Below, piece by piece: positions 1 to 8,310 of a stretch of DNA of 21,019 bases. The stretch spans positions 1 to 21,019 of the forward strand of contig JBELBZ010000034.1 in assembly GCA_042095055.1 (NCBI GenBank). Reading direction: 5' to 3'. The DNA comes from UBA8752 sp042095055. GTDB lineage: Bacteria; Bacteroidota; Bacteroidia; Flavobacteriales_D; Sanyastnellaceae. The stretch's first letter is position 1. Every line of letters begins with the position of its first letter. The notes below the pieces were generated by a model. That model was not told where the DNA came from and searched no databases. It worked only from the letters and a program-made list of their open reading frames with translations. Position numbers and translations under genes: made by a program.

Positions 1-2319
1 TTGATTGATGGGGTGGACAACCAAAGTCCAGGCTTGAACTTCTCGTTGGGCAACTTCTTGGGGGCACCTGAGCTCGATGTTATGAAGGTGGACATCGTTG
101 CGGGAGCCAGCAGTGCATTCTATGGACCTGGCGCATTTAACGGGGTCATCTCCATGGAAACAAAGTCCCCCTTTCGTTTTCCCGGAGTGGCTGTCAGTGC
201 CAAGTTGGGTGAGCGCAACCTGACCGAATCGGGTTTCCGTTACGCGGATTACATCGAAAACGCAGAAGGCAATCCTGTCCTCGGATTCAAGATTAATGCC
301 TTTCGCTTTAGCGCAGACGACTGGGTGGCTGACAACTACAATCCGGTGGATGGATCCAATGTAGACGCCACCAACCCAGGTCGATTTGATGCGGTCAACA
401 TCTATGGAGATGAGTACAAGACGGTCTTTGATTACAGTGGAGACAACAGCACCAATGCCCGTGGACTGGGGTCTTTTTACCGCACCGGATACAAGGAGGG
501 CGAACTGGTCGATTACGGCACCAAAAACCTCAAGGTTTCCACGGCCCTTCATGTGAGGCTGCAGCCCGAAAAGACATACGAGTCCGCTGAATTGGTGTAT
601 GGATTCAATAGCGGTTTTGGCACAACGGTGTACCAAGGCGACAACCGCTTCTCGCTGCGTGACATTGAGTTCTACCAGCACAAGATTCAATTGTCCAAGC
701 CTGGAAAGTGGTTTTTTAGGGCTTACCGAACCAGTGAAGATGCGGGCAACAGTTATGACCCGTATGCGACTGCATTGCGGCTGCAGGAGGAGACCCGAAG
801 CGATTACAGTTATTCCAAAGTGTACTACCGCTATTGGGTGGACAGCATCTCGCCGTTGATCGGAGGCACATGGCCGGAGGGCATTTTGGACACTTCTGGA
901 TCATTTCCAACGTTCACCATTCCCCCAGATAGCATTTCTGCTTGGTTTGCAAACAACCAGACCAACCTCACGGACTGGCACAACTTGGTTCAGGACTGGA
1001 CCAACAATGGTTATGCTGGCTTGAGCGACGTGTCCCTCGAGCCACTGGGGCACCTTGAGCCCGGAAGCCCTGAATTTCAAGAGGCGTTTGATCGGATCAC
1101 GGCCCTGAAGAACAACGAAGGAGAGGGGGGGACCCGGTTCTATGACCGTTCGAGCTTGATCCACATGCACGGTGAGCGCACCTTCAAGCCCACAGGCTTC
1201 GAAGAAATCAGGGTGGGCGGCAATTTCCGCCGGTATACGCCCAACAGTGATGGCACCATCTTCAGCGATACAGCAGGAGTGGTCATCACCAATCAGGAGT
1301 ATGGGCTCTATGCAGGAGCGAGAAAGCGGTTTGCCGAGGACAAGGTCATTACGACGGCGACCATTCGTGCAGACAAGAACCAAAACTTCGACTGGGTATT
1401 CTCTCCGGCGGCCTCTTTGGTTTGGCAGCCGCGGGAGCAGGATTACTTCCGGCTCAGTTTTTCAAGCGCTTTGCGCAATCCCACATTGGCAGACCAATAC
1501 CTCTATCTCGATGTGGGTCCAGCCACGCTGGTGGGCAACCTGAACGGACGTGACAGTTTGGTTACCATTGACAGTTTTGTGGATTATAGGAACAGCGTTT
1601 CAAGTGCGGCAGGCCTGCCATTTGGAAACCTGGATACCATGCAGTTTTTCAATATTGCACCCTTGCAGCCCGAACAGGTTAAGTCCGTTGAGGTCGGATA
1701 CAGGACCACACTGTGGGACAAGCTGTACTTGGATGGAAGCTGGTATTACAGCCAGTACACCAACTTTATTGGATACAACATTGGCCTCGATGTCCTGTTC
1801 CAGAACCCCTCCTTTCCAGAGGCTGTTACGGGCATCGACGTTTACCGGTATGCGGCCAACTCCATCAATGATGTCAGAACCACAGGTGCTTCTTTGGGAG
1901 CCAATTGGTATGTCGGGGACAATTGGATGATATCCGGAAACTACAGCTGGAACCGCTTGGTCAAAACCGACGAAAACGATCCCATCATTCCAGCCTTTAA
2001 TACACCCGAGCACAAGTACAATTTTGGCGTTAGCACCAGGGACCTCCGGTTGCGTGAAGCAAGTACATGGGGGTTCGGCGTGAATTATAAGTGGGTTCAG
2101 GGCTTTGTTTTTGAGGGTTCACCTCAATTCACAGGGTATGTGCCCACGTTTGATTTGTTGGACATTCAGGCGAATGCTCACATTGACCAGCTCAATATGA
2201 CGGTTAAGGCGGGTGCGTCTAACGTATTGAAAAACTGGCATATAGAGGCTTATGGCGGGCCTTCGGTTGGCCGTTTAGCGTACATCAGCCTTCTCTATGA
2301 AGTCAGTACAAAAGATTGA
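1..2319 (+). CDS. TonB-dependent outer-membrane receptor, 5' end outside the window
   Basis: This is the C-terminal 772 residues of an outer-membrane receptor that imports ligands using TonB-ExbBD energy. The first visible residues (IDGVDNQSPGLNF, then ELDVMKVDIVAGASSAFYGP and NGVISM) are the second half of a plug domain. In this family that plug is preceded by a signal peptide and usually a carboxypeptidase-like domain, so the gene starts upstream of base 1. The TTG at base 1 is an internal Leu codon, not a start. From about residue 60 onward the protein is rich in alternating aromatic and polar strands, as in a 22-strand barrel, including YDRSSLIHMHGERTF, FRLSFSSALRNPTLADQY and PLQPEQVKSVEVGYR. 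The last residues (ISLLYEVSTKD) lack the usual terminal aromatic residue. The substrate cannot be read from the sequence; no SusD-like partner gene follows. The family call is secure. Confidence 0.93.
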   Translation: MIDGVDNQSPGLNFSLGNFLGAPELDVMKVDIVAGASSAFYGPGAFNGVISMETKSPFRFPGVAVSAKLGERNLTESGFRYADYIENAEGNPVLGFKINAFRFSADDWVADNYNPVDGSNVDATNPGRFDAVNIYGDEYKTVFDYSGDNSTNARGLGSFYRTGYKEGELVDYGTKNLKVSTALHVRLQPEKTYESAELVYGFNSGFGTTVYQGDNRFSLRDIEFYQHKIQLSKPGKWFFRAYRTSEDAGNSYDPYATALRLQEETRSDYSYSKVYYRYWVDSISPLIGGTWPEGILDTSGSFPTFTIPPDSISAWFANNQTNLTDWHNLVQDWTNNGYAGLSDVSLEPLGHLEPGSPEFQEAFDRITALKNNEGEGGTRFYDRSSLIHMHGERTFKPTGFEEIRVGGNFRRYTPNSDGTIFSDTAGVVITNQEYGLYAGARKRFAEDKVITTATIRADKNQNFDWVFSPAASLVWQPREQDYFRLSFSSALRNPTLADQYLYLDVGPATLVGNLNGRDSLVTIDSFVDYRNSVSSAAGLPFGNLDTMQFFNIAPLQPEQVKSVEVGYRTTLWDKLYLDGSWYYSQYTNFIGYNIGLDVLFQNPSFPEAVTGIDVYRYAANSINDVRTTGASLGANWYVGDNWMISGNYSWNRLVKTDENDPIIPAFNTPEHKYNFGVSTRDLRLREASTWGFGVNYKWVQGFVFEGSPQFTGYVPTFDLLDIQANAHIDQLNMTVKAGASNVLKNWHIEAYGGPSVGRLAYISLLYEVSTKD

Positions 2320-2429
2320 ATTTTAGCGTTTACAAATTTCTTGATTGGGAATGCGTGGAATGCAGCGTGTAATTCATACACACTCATTCGCGCTTTCCTA
2401 TCTTACCCTCTCAACTTTGGGACCAAACC

Positions 2430-5400
2430 ATGAAGCAAACTTGTCTCCTTTTGGTAGCGTTTTTCGCTTGCCTTACTGCCGGTGCACAGACCCGGTATCT
2501 CGACGAGGTTTTCAGTGATGTCACTGTATCCTCCAACATTCAATACGGTACAAACATTACCATCATCCCCGCCCTACAAGGCCTACCACCTGCTGCGCAG
2601 CCTCTGGTACTGGACTTGTATGAGCCTACAGGTGACACGGAGTCTGACCGTCCGCTGTTGCTGATGTTCCACACTGGAAACTTCCTGCCTGTTTATTTGA
2701 ACGGTGGAGCCCAGGGAACCAAAACGGACAGCGCCATTGTGGAGCTGTGCACGCGTTACGCCAAAATGGGGTACGTCGTGGCCAGTGTTGACTACCGCGT
2801 CGGTTGGAACGCACTCGCGAGCACCCAAGAGGAGCGGACACTTCAATTGATCCAAGCCGCCTACCGTGGTGTGCAAGACAGCAGAACAGCTGTTCGTTAT
2901 TTCCGCAAGTCAGTTGCGGATGACGGCAACCCTTACGGCATCGACGACACCAAAATTGGATTGGGTGGAGATGGAACAGGTGGATACATCACCATGGCTT
3001 CTGCTGGCATCAGCAGCTACAATGACATCATCCTTGACGATACAGGTGTCCCCATTCCGAAGTTCTGGTATGATCCAGGAACAGGTTCACAAATCCCCAT
3101 GGTCGTAGAGGACATTCATGGCAATCCAGATGCTACCAATGATGCCTATGCTCCTGCCTCATCCGGTGGAATTCAATTGTGCATGGCCAACCACGTTGGT
3201 TATGATTCCGACTTCAATTTCCAATTCAACCTTGGAGGTGCCTTGGGTGACCTCAATTGGTTGGATGAGGGAGATGTTCCCATGGTGAGTTTCCATTGTC
3301 CTCACGACCCATTCGCTCCTTATGAGACTGCGGTATTGATCGTTCCCACCACAAATGAGCCCGTTGTGGAAGTGAGCGGTGCTTATGATGTCCACCAAGA
3401 GATCAACGGTTACGCGACAAACAACAACGCGGTGTTTGCAGACGCAGACATCGCTGATGCCGCTTCAGAAAACAACAACGGTTGGGATGGTCTTTTCCCC
3501 GTTCTCAACAGTTATGTAGATGGAGCCGCTACTGAGCCCTTTGACAGCTCACCATGGCAGTGGTTCAACGAGGATGCTGTCCAGGCTTATGATGATGCAA
3601 ACGGCACCACGATACTTGCTACCCAATTGACTTTGAACCCCACCATGGGTGAGGCTGAAGCGATGTTCTGGATTGACCAGATTGTGGATTACAACAGCCC
3701 CCGAATGGGATTGGCGCTCGGTGTTTTGTCAGAAGGTCAAATCAACAGCAATGGTGTGCGTTACGTTGATGAGGTATTCACCGATGTAGAGGTGACTTCA
3801 GGTGTGGTCTACGGCAACAACATCACGGTGATTCCCGCATTGCAAGGTGCTCCCCCTGCAGCGGAAGATTTGATTTGTGACATTTATGAGCCTGTTGGTG
3901 ATACCGAGTCAGACCGTCCTTTGATCTTGTATTTCCACACAGGAAACTTCTTGCCTCAGTATGTAAACGGAAGTGCCGTTGGTACTCGCACTGACTCTTG
4001 CGCGGTCGCCCTGTGCACCGAATTTGCCAAGAAAGGATACGTTGTCGCAAGTTGTGATTATCGTCTGGGTTGGAATGCTTTGGCAGGGACTCAGGATGAG
4101 CGCACTTTGCAGCTGATTCAAGCGGCTTATCGCGGTGTTCAGGACAGCCGTACTGCAGTGCGTTTCTTCCGCAAGAGCATTGCCGAAAGTGGTAACCCTT
4201 ATGGTGTTGCCGACAACAAGATCGCCATGTTTGGAGAGGGTACTGGTGGTTACATCACCCTGGCTTCAGCTGGCATCTCCAGTTACAATGACATCATCTT
4301 GGATGATGCCGGTGTCCCCATTGCCAAGTTCTGGTACGATCCAGGCTCAGGAGAACAAATTCCAATGGTCATCGAAGACGTGCACGGTAACCCCGATGCT
4401 ACATCAAATGGTTTCGCTCCTGCGGAAATTGGTGGCTTCCCATTGTGTTTGGCCAACCACGTTGGCTACAGCTCAGACTTTGACTTTCAGATGAACTTGG
4501 GTGGTGCCCTTGGAGATTTGGACTGGTTGGATGAAGGTGATGTTCCCATGGTCAGCTTCCACGGTCCTCACGATCAATTCGCCCCATACACCACTGGTGT
4601 TTTGGTGGTTCCAACAACCAACGAGCCTGTAGTAGAGGTCAGTGGAGCGTTTGATGTTCACGCTGAGATCAATGGCTTTGCGACCAATAACAATGCCGTC
4701 TTTGCAGAGATTGGATTGCCCGACCCTGCGGTTGGTTACGGCAACCAAGGCTGGGATGGTCTTTATCCTGTGCTCAACAACTACGTTGACGGTGCGCCTA
4801 CTGAGCCTTTTGACGGTGCTCCATGGCAGTGGTGGGATGTGGCTACGACGGAGTTCGTGGACAGCCAAAACGGCACCAACATTGCTGCGACTCAGTTGAC
4901 ATTGAACCCAACGATGGGCCCTGCTGAAGCGGCCTTTTGGATCAACGAGGTGACCAACTACACTGCACCCCGTTTGGCGGTTAGCCTCGGTGTTGCAGCC
5001 CTCGGACCTGGTTGTAATGATGAGTCAGCTTGTAACTACAGCGCCTTGGCTACCACGGACGATGGCTCTTGTGATTATGCTGCCGAAGGATTTGACTGTG
5101 ACGGCAATTCACTCATCGTTCCTGGATGTACCGATGTCATCGCATGTAACTATGATGGCTTTGCAACGGAAGATGACGGATCATGTGATTACATGGATAC
5201 GACATTGCCTACGGGTGCTACAAATGTCTGGTTGGTGGGTCTCACCTTGACTGGTACAGACAATGAGCCCCTCGCTGGTGGATGTGAAGTCACCGGCGGT
5301 GTAAACCCCAACATTGCAGTGAACGGCGTGTTCCTCGGCGATGGAACTGGAGGGCCTTTGGTGATGTCCAATGTGACCGACCCCACAGGTGGTTTGCTCT

Positions 5401-6359
5401 TTGAGCTTGTTGCCATTGCGAGCAACACCCCAGTGGGCATGTGTGGAGGTCAATTCACGGTAAACCTGTCGGGCAACGTTTTGACGCTCGCAGAGCAAAA
5501 TGGTGTTTGGAGGACGATTGTACCTGTTCTGGGTCCACAGTACCTCTGGGCCGCTCCATTGAGCAGCTTCACGCCAGGTTGTGGTGACCCAACGGCTTGT
5601 GGATTCACAAACCCTTGTGACATCAGCTTGCTGTGTGACTACACGGATACCGACGGGGATGAAATCCTCGACTGCCAGGAGATTGCAGGTTGCCAAGACG
5701 AGTCTGCAGACAACTACAATGCCAACGCAACGGATCCAGGTACTTGTAACTACAACGGCTGTACCAACGCTGACGCTGTGAACTTTGACTCAGGTGCCAA
5801 CACGGACGATGGCAGCTGCCAGTTTGAGATTGTGTTCCGTGTCAATGCAACCAACATCACCGTTGATGGTGCCATGGGTGTTGCCGGCTCCTTCAATGGA
5901 TTTGCCGCCTCAGGCATGACCGAGATGGGCTACGGTGTTTGGGAGACCTCACTCATTCTGGGTGTGGGTTCTTACGAGTTCAATTATGTCAATGGTGCCG
6001 CAACGGAGAACATCTCTGGCGACTGCGATTCCCAGCGGATGTTGGAGGTTGCAAACGCTCCAATGACTTTGGATGCTTCTTGTTACGGTGAGTGTGGTCC
6101 ATGCGCGGGTTGTACAGACCCCTTCAGCGCTGAGTACAACCCATTTGCCGGAGAAGACGACGGAAGTTGCGCCACGGCGATTGTATACGGGTGTACTTAC
6201 CCAGATGCTTCTAACTACAACGCTGCAGCCACCATTGATGATGGAACCTGTGAAGTCAGTGGTGCCAACCCTTGTCCTACGGACTTGGATGGCGACGGAG
6301 CTACTGCGGTAGGTGATCTGTTGCTCCTGCTTGGATCTTTCGGTCAGGTCTGCGAGTAA
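2430..6359 (+). CDS. Secreted protein with two tandem alpha/beta-hydrolase-like domains and Cys-rich repeat tail
   Basis: A 1309-residue exported protein. Residues 1-20 form a signal peptide ending near AGAQ. Residues 21-442 and 443-about 858 are two copies of one esterase-like alpha/beta-hydrolase domain, offset by exactly 422 residues, with shared blocks GDTESDRP, FHTGNFLP, GYVVAS.DYR.GWNALA and TLQLIQAAYRGVQDSRTAVR. The nucleophile elbow reads GDGTGG (180-185) and GEGTGG (602-607). The expected Ser is Gly182 and Gly604, so ordinary serine-esterase activity is doubtful. The tail holds Cys-rich repeats of the GC.D..ACNY...ATTDDGSC type starting at residues 861, 899, 1087, 1110, 1227 and 1254, with a degenerate one at 1050. 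A glycogen-binding/CBM48-like stretch lies around 1133-1225 (VAGSFNGF, YGVWE, GSYEFNYVNG). The protein ends in one EF-hand-like loop (D1285, D1287, D1289, D1296). I see no type A T9SS sorting domain. Its cellular role is unknown. Confidence 0.85.
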   Translation: MKQTCLLLVAFFACLTAGAQTRYLDEVFSDVTVSSNIQYGTNITIIPALQGLPPAAQPLVLDLYEPTGDTESDRPLLLMFHTGNFLPVYLNGGAQGTKTDSAIVELCTRYAKMGYVVASVDYRVGWNALASTQEERTLQLIQAAYRGVQDSRTAVRYFRKSVADDGNPYGIDDTKIGLGGDGTGGYITMASAGISSYNDIILDDTGVPIPKFWYDPGTGSQIPMVVEDIHGNPDATNDAYAPASSGGIQLCMANHVGYDSDFNFQFNLGGALGDLNWLDEGDVPMVSFHCPHDPFAPYETAVLIVPTTNEPVVEVSGAYDVHQEINGYATNNNAVFADADIADAASENNNGWDGLFPVLNSYVDGAATEPFDSSPWQWFNEDAVQAYDDANGTTILATQLTLNPTMGEAEAMFWIDQIVDYNSPRMGLALGVLSEGQINSNGVRYVDEVFTDVEVTSGVVYGNNITVIPALQGAPPAAEDLICDIYEPVGDTESDRPLILYFHTGNFLPQYVNGSAVGTRTDSCAVALCTEFAKKGYVVASCDYRLGWNALAGTQDERTLQLIQAAYRGVQDSRTAVRFFRKSIAESGNPYGVADNKIAMFGEGTGGYITLASAGISSYNDIILDDAGVPIAKFWYDPGSGEQIPMVIEDVHGNPDATSNGFAPAEIGGFPLCLANHVGYSSDFDFQMNLGGALGDLDWLDEGDVPMVSFHGPHDQFAPYTTGVLVVPTTNEPVVEVSGAFDVHAEINGFATNNNAVFAEIGLPDPAVGYGNQGWDGLYPVLNNYVDGAPTEPFDGAPWQWWDVATTEFVDSQNGTNIAATQLTLNPTMGPAEAAFWINEVTNYTAPRLAVSLGVAALGPGCNDESACNYSALATTDDGSCDYAAEGFDCDGNSLIVPGCTDVIACNYDGFATEDDGSCDYMDTTLPTGATNVWLVGLTLTGTDNEPLAGGCEVTGGVNPNIAVNGVFLGDGTGGPLVMSNVTDPTGGLLFELVAIASNTPVGMCGGQFTVNLSGNVLTLAEQNGVWRTIVPVLGPQYLWAAPLSSFTPGCGDPTACGFTNPCDISLLCDYTDTDGDEILDCQEIAGCQDESADNYNANATDPGTCNYNGCTNADAVNFDSGANTDDGSCQFEIVFRVNATNITVDGAMGVAGSFNGFAASGMTEMGYGVWETSLILGVGSYEFNYVNGAATENISGDCDSQRMLEVANAPMTLDASCYGECGPCAGCTDPFSAEYNPFAGEDDGSCATAIVYGCTYPDASNYNAAATIDDGTCEVSGANPCPTDLDGDGATAVGDLLLLLGSFGQVCE
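2490..5009 (+). repeat. Intragenic tandem duplication of an esterase-like domain
   Basis: The two hydrolase-like domains are encoded by consecutive segments, 2490-3755 and 3756-about 5009, in direct orientation with a 1266-base offset. Long peptide blocks are identical between the copies (for example LQLIQAAYRGVQDSRTAVR), while many synonymous codons differ. This points to an old duplication kept under protein-level selection rather than a recent one or an assembly artefact. Confidence 0.9.
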
Positions 6360-6381
6360 TCACAAGAATCAAAGAACATTG

Positions 6382-6414
6382 GAAAGGCGCCCTTGGGCGC
6401 CTTTCTGCTTTTTG
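6382..6414 (+). terminator. Rho-independent terminator after the secreted repeat protein
   Basis: A perfect 11-base inverted repeat (GAAAGGCGCCC, then tt, then GGGCGCCTTTC) spans 6382-6405, so in practice a GC-rich stem with a short cttg loop. It is followed by a T-rich stretch ending around 6413. It begins 22 bases after the stop codon at 6359, the expected place for transcription to end. No plus-strand gene runs through it. Confidence 0.88.
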
Positions 6415-6604
6415 GGACGCTTGTAAACAGAATGCCGACAGCTGTGAATGCGGTGTTTGAGCGAAGTCTTCTTGCTGCAGATTCATCTTGTCAGTCGGTC
6501 GCGGAGAAGCCGCTGACAGCTTCTAGGTTTTGGTTACGGGAGGCCATTCGAAACGTCGGACGGCCTCCTACAACCATTTGTGTCTGAGGGGCTACTTTGC
6601 ATCT
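6415..6604. other. Non-coding gap with inverted repeats upstream of the DoxX gene
   Basis: About 190 bases without a convincing gene. Two structures are visible. One is a nested hairpin at 6490-6517 with outer arms GTCA/TGAC and inner arms GCGG/CCGC. The other is a perfect 7-base inverted repeat, GGAGGCC at 6539-6545 and GGCCTCC at 6562-6568, separated by 16 bases. The sequence CTACTTTG just before the DoxX start partly resembles the Bacteroidota -7 box (TAnnTTTG), but no -33 TTG lies at the right distance. The open frames here have no family resemblance that I recognise. Confidence 0.4.
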
Positions 6605-7003
6605 ATGGCTTGGAAAAAGAACCTTTCGCTGTTGTTGTTGCGCCTGGGTGCAGGTGGTTTGATGGTGCCCCATGGGTGGGGGAAGTTGAACCGCCTTATG
6701 GATGGATTAAACGCGGGTGAGGTGAGGTTTTACGATTGGATGGGCATAGGAACAGAAGCCTCTTTGGGCCTCGCGGTCTTTGGAGAACTGGTTGCTCCTG
6801 CTTTTCTCGTTGTGGGTTTGTTTACCCGCTGGATGTCCATTCCTGCGGCCATCACCATGGCTGTGGCCGCGTTTGGAGCGCATGCTGGAGACCCGATCAG
6901 CGACAAGGAGCACGCCTTGCTTTTTTTGGTGCCGTATGTGGTGCTGGCCTTGATGGGAGCAGGGAAGTTCAGCTTGGACCACCGCGTGACCCGCCCGCGC
7001 TAA
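6605..7003 (+). CDS. DoxX family inner-membrane protein
   Basis: A 132-residue integral membrane protein of the DoxX family. The N-terminal LLLLRLGAGGLMVPHGWGKL is typical of the first helix. It is followed by helices around GLAVFGELVAPAFLVVGLF, IPAAITMAVAAFGAHAG and ALLFLVPYVVLALMGAG, giving four membrane segments. Family members are small quinone-pathway-like or redox-linked membrane proteins whose exact reaction is often unknown; some take part in thiosulfate oxidation or the oxidative-stress response. I chose the ATG at 6605 because the family motif begins immediately after it. The longer frame from 6530 would add 25 residues unlike the family and run through an inverted repeat. The stop codon is one base from the stop of the convergent acyltransferase. 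Confidence 0.88.
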   Translation: MAWKKNLSLLLLRLGAGGLMVPHGWGKLNRLMDGLNAGEVRFYDWMGIGTEASLGLAVFGELVAPAFLVVGLFTRWMSIPAAITMAVAAFGAHAGDPISDKEHALLFLVPYVVLALMGAGKFSLDHRVTRPR

Positions 7004-7004
7004 T

Positions 7005-8249
7005 TCAAACCGTCTTCGGAGCAGAGGGAACGGAAGTGAGGCGGTTCTTGTACCGTTGGGACGGAAGCTCGATCAAACGGTACATCGCATAGGCTGCCAC
7101 CAAGATGATGACCAGGCTTGCGACGAAATTGAACATCATGATGGAGACGGGGTGCCAGCTGTCTTGAAGCGCCCCGGTGACCCTGGGGTACATCCAAATC
7201 ATCCACATTTCATGGAAGAGGTAAGCCGAATAAGAAACCTGGGCGATGGGATAAAGCCATGGAGCCCCAAGGCCTTTTCTCAGCGGGCCAAGGATGGCCA
7301 TCTCTCCATGAATACAGGCTACAATGAGGTAGGAGACGAAGTAGCAGAAAATGTCCCTGTGTACCACTTCGTAAGCCACGCCCACAGAGGCGGGAATCCC
7401 GGAGAATACGCTGTTCTCTATGGGGTACCACTGGCCGAACGGAACCGATGAAATGGCCACTATGCCCAGAATGGAAAGGAGCACAAGGCCCGAATGCATC
7501 CTTGGATTGCGGGAAAAGTGGGATTTGAGCAGGGGTGCCCGATTCTCATGGAGCCAAGCGGCGATGACACCAGCAACCAGGCCGCCAAACCTGAAGTGGG
7601 TGAGCATGTAGTACTCCCAGAACCAGTCAAGCCAGGCGTCAGAGACAAAGACCAATTGGAGGGGCAGTGGGTCTGTATATACAGCAGTGCGGTACCATCC
7701 GGTCAAGGCGATGGGAATGGCGGCCAGCAAGAGAAGCCCCGGAAGCGTCCAATTCCGCCGCCAGGCCAATGCGCTGAGGAGAAAGGGAACGACGAGGTAG
7801 AATTGCTCTTCAATGGCCAGTGACCAGCACCACGGCATAAAGGAGCCCCTCACGTAGTTGTTGATGTACAGCAGGTTGGTCCAGGCCAATTTCCAGTCGC
7901 CGTGCGTGTCAAAAGCGAAGCCAAGCAGTATGGCAAAGACATAGACTGGAATCAGCCGAAAGAAGCGCCGGATGTAGAAGCGCTTGAATTCGATTTGGCC
8001 CTTGTTCAATTCGCGAAACAGGATGCCACCGATCAGGAACCCACTGATGGCAAAGAAAAGGTCGACCCCCAATCCGCCTTTGGAGATCCATACACTGGGC
8101 CAGAAATCGAGGATGCGGGATGCCCATTCCGGAAAAGTGTTCAGTTGGAAGAGCCACGCATGGAAGACGATGACCCACAGAACTGCGATGGCCCGAATGC
8201 CATCCACAACGGGGATGTTGTGCGGTGAACGGGCGGGAAATAAGGACAT
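7005..8249 (-). CDS. Membrane-bound acyltransferase (acyltransferase family 3, OafA-like)
   Basis: A 414-residue polytopic enzyme of the acyltransferase-3 family, which transfers acyl groups, commonly acetyl, to sugars of O-antigen, exopolysaccharide or other envelope glycans. Hallmarks are VVDGIRAIAVLWVIVFHAW near the N-terminus (D16, R19 and likely active-site H30), GVDLFFAISGFLIGGILF, the arginine-rich RFYIRRFFRLIPVY, and WSLAIEEQFYLVVP. The C-terminal part carries SYSAYLFHEMWMIWM, typical of the last helices. Length and helix content fit a stand-alone enzyme without an SGNH domain. It lies 61 bases downstream of valS on the same strand, so it may be partly co-transcribed, though a function shared with valS is unlikely. 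The target glycan cannot be inferred because no glycan biosynthesis genes flank it. Confidence 0.9.
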   Translation of the reverse strand: MSLFPARSPHNIPVVDGIRAIAVLWVIVFHAWLFQLNTFPEWASRILDFWPSVWISKGGLGVDLFFAISGFLIGGILFRELNKGQIEFKRFYIRRFFRLIPVYVFAILLGFAFDTHGDWKLAWTNLLYINNYVRGSFMPWCWSLAIEEQFYLVVPFLLSALAWRRNWTLPGLLLLAAIPIALTGWYRTAVYTDPLPLQLVFVSDAWLDWFWEYYMLTHFRFGGLVAGVIAAWLHENRAPLLKSHFSRNPRMHSGLVLLSILGIVAISSVPFGQWYPIENSVFSGIPASVGVAYEVVHRDIFCYFVSYLIVACIHGEMAILGPLRKGLGAPWLYPIAQVSYSAYLFHEMWMIWMYPRVTGALQDSWHPVSIMMFNFVASLVIILVAAYAMYRLIELPSQRYKNRLTSVPSAPKTV

Positions 8250-8310
8250 GATGAACGGGTGTTGTCCATCCTAAAATACCCCTAAAGTCAGAATTATCCT
8301 ACAGCAAGAT

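Noticed and set aside
1..3. TTG as the start codon of the first gene
   Set aside because: The encoded residues are the middle of a TonB-receptor plug domain, so the codon is internal and the gene begins outside the window.
2320..2429. Terminator or operator in the gap after the TonB receptor gene
   Set aside because: Only a short GTGTA/TACAC repeat (2367-2381) without a T-run is visible; CAACTTTG at 2412-2419 resembles a -7 box but has no TTG at 17-19 bases upstream.
6393..6587. A 64-residue open frame after the first terminator
   Set aside because: It begins inside the terminator stem-loop region and crosses both inverted repeats; no family pattern is visible.
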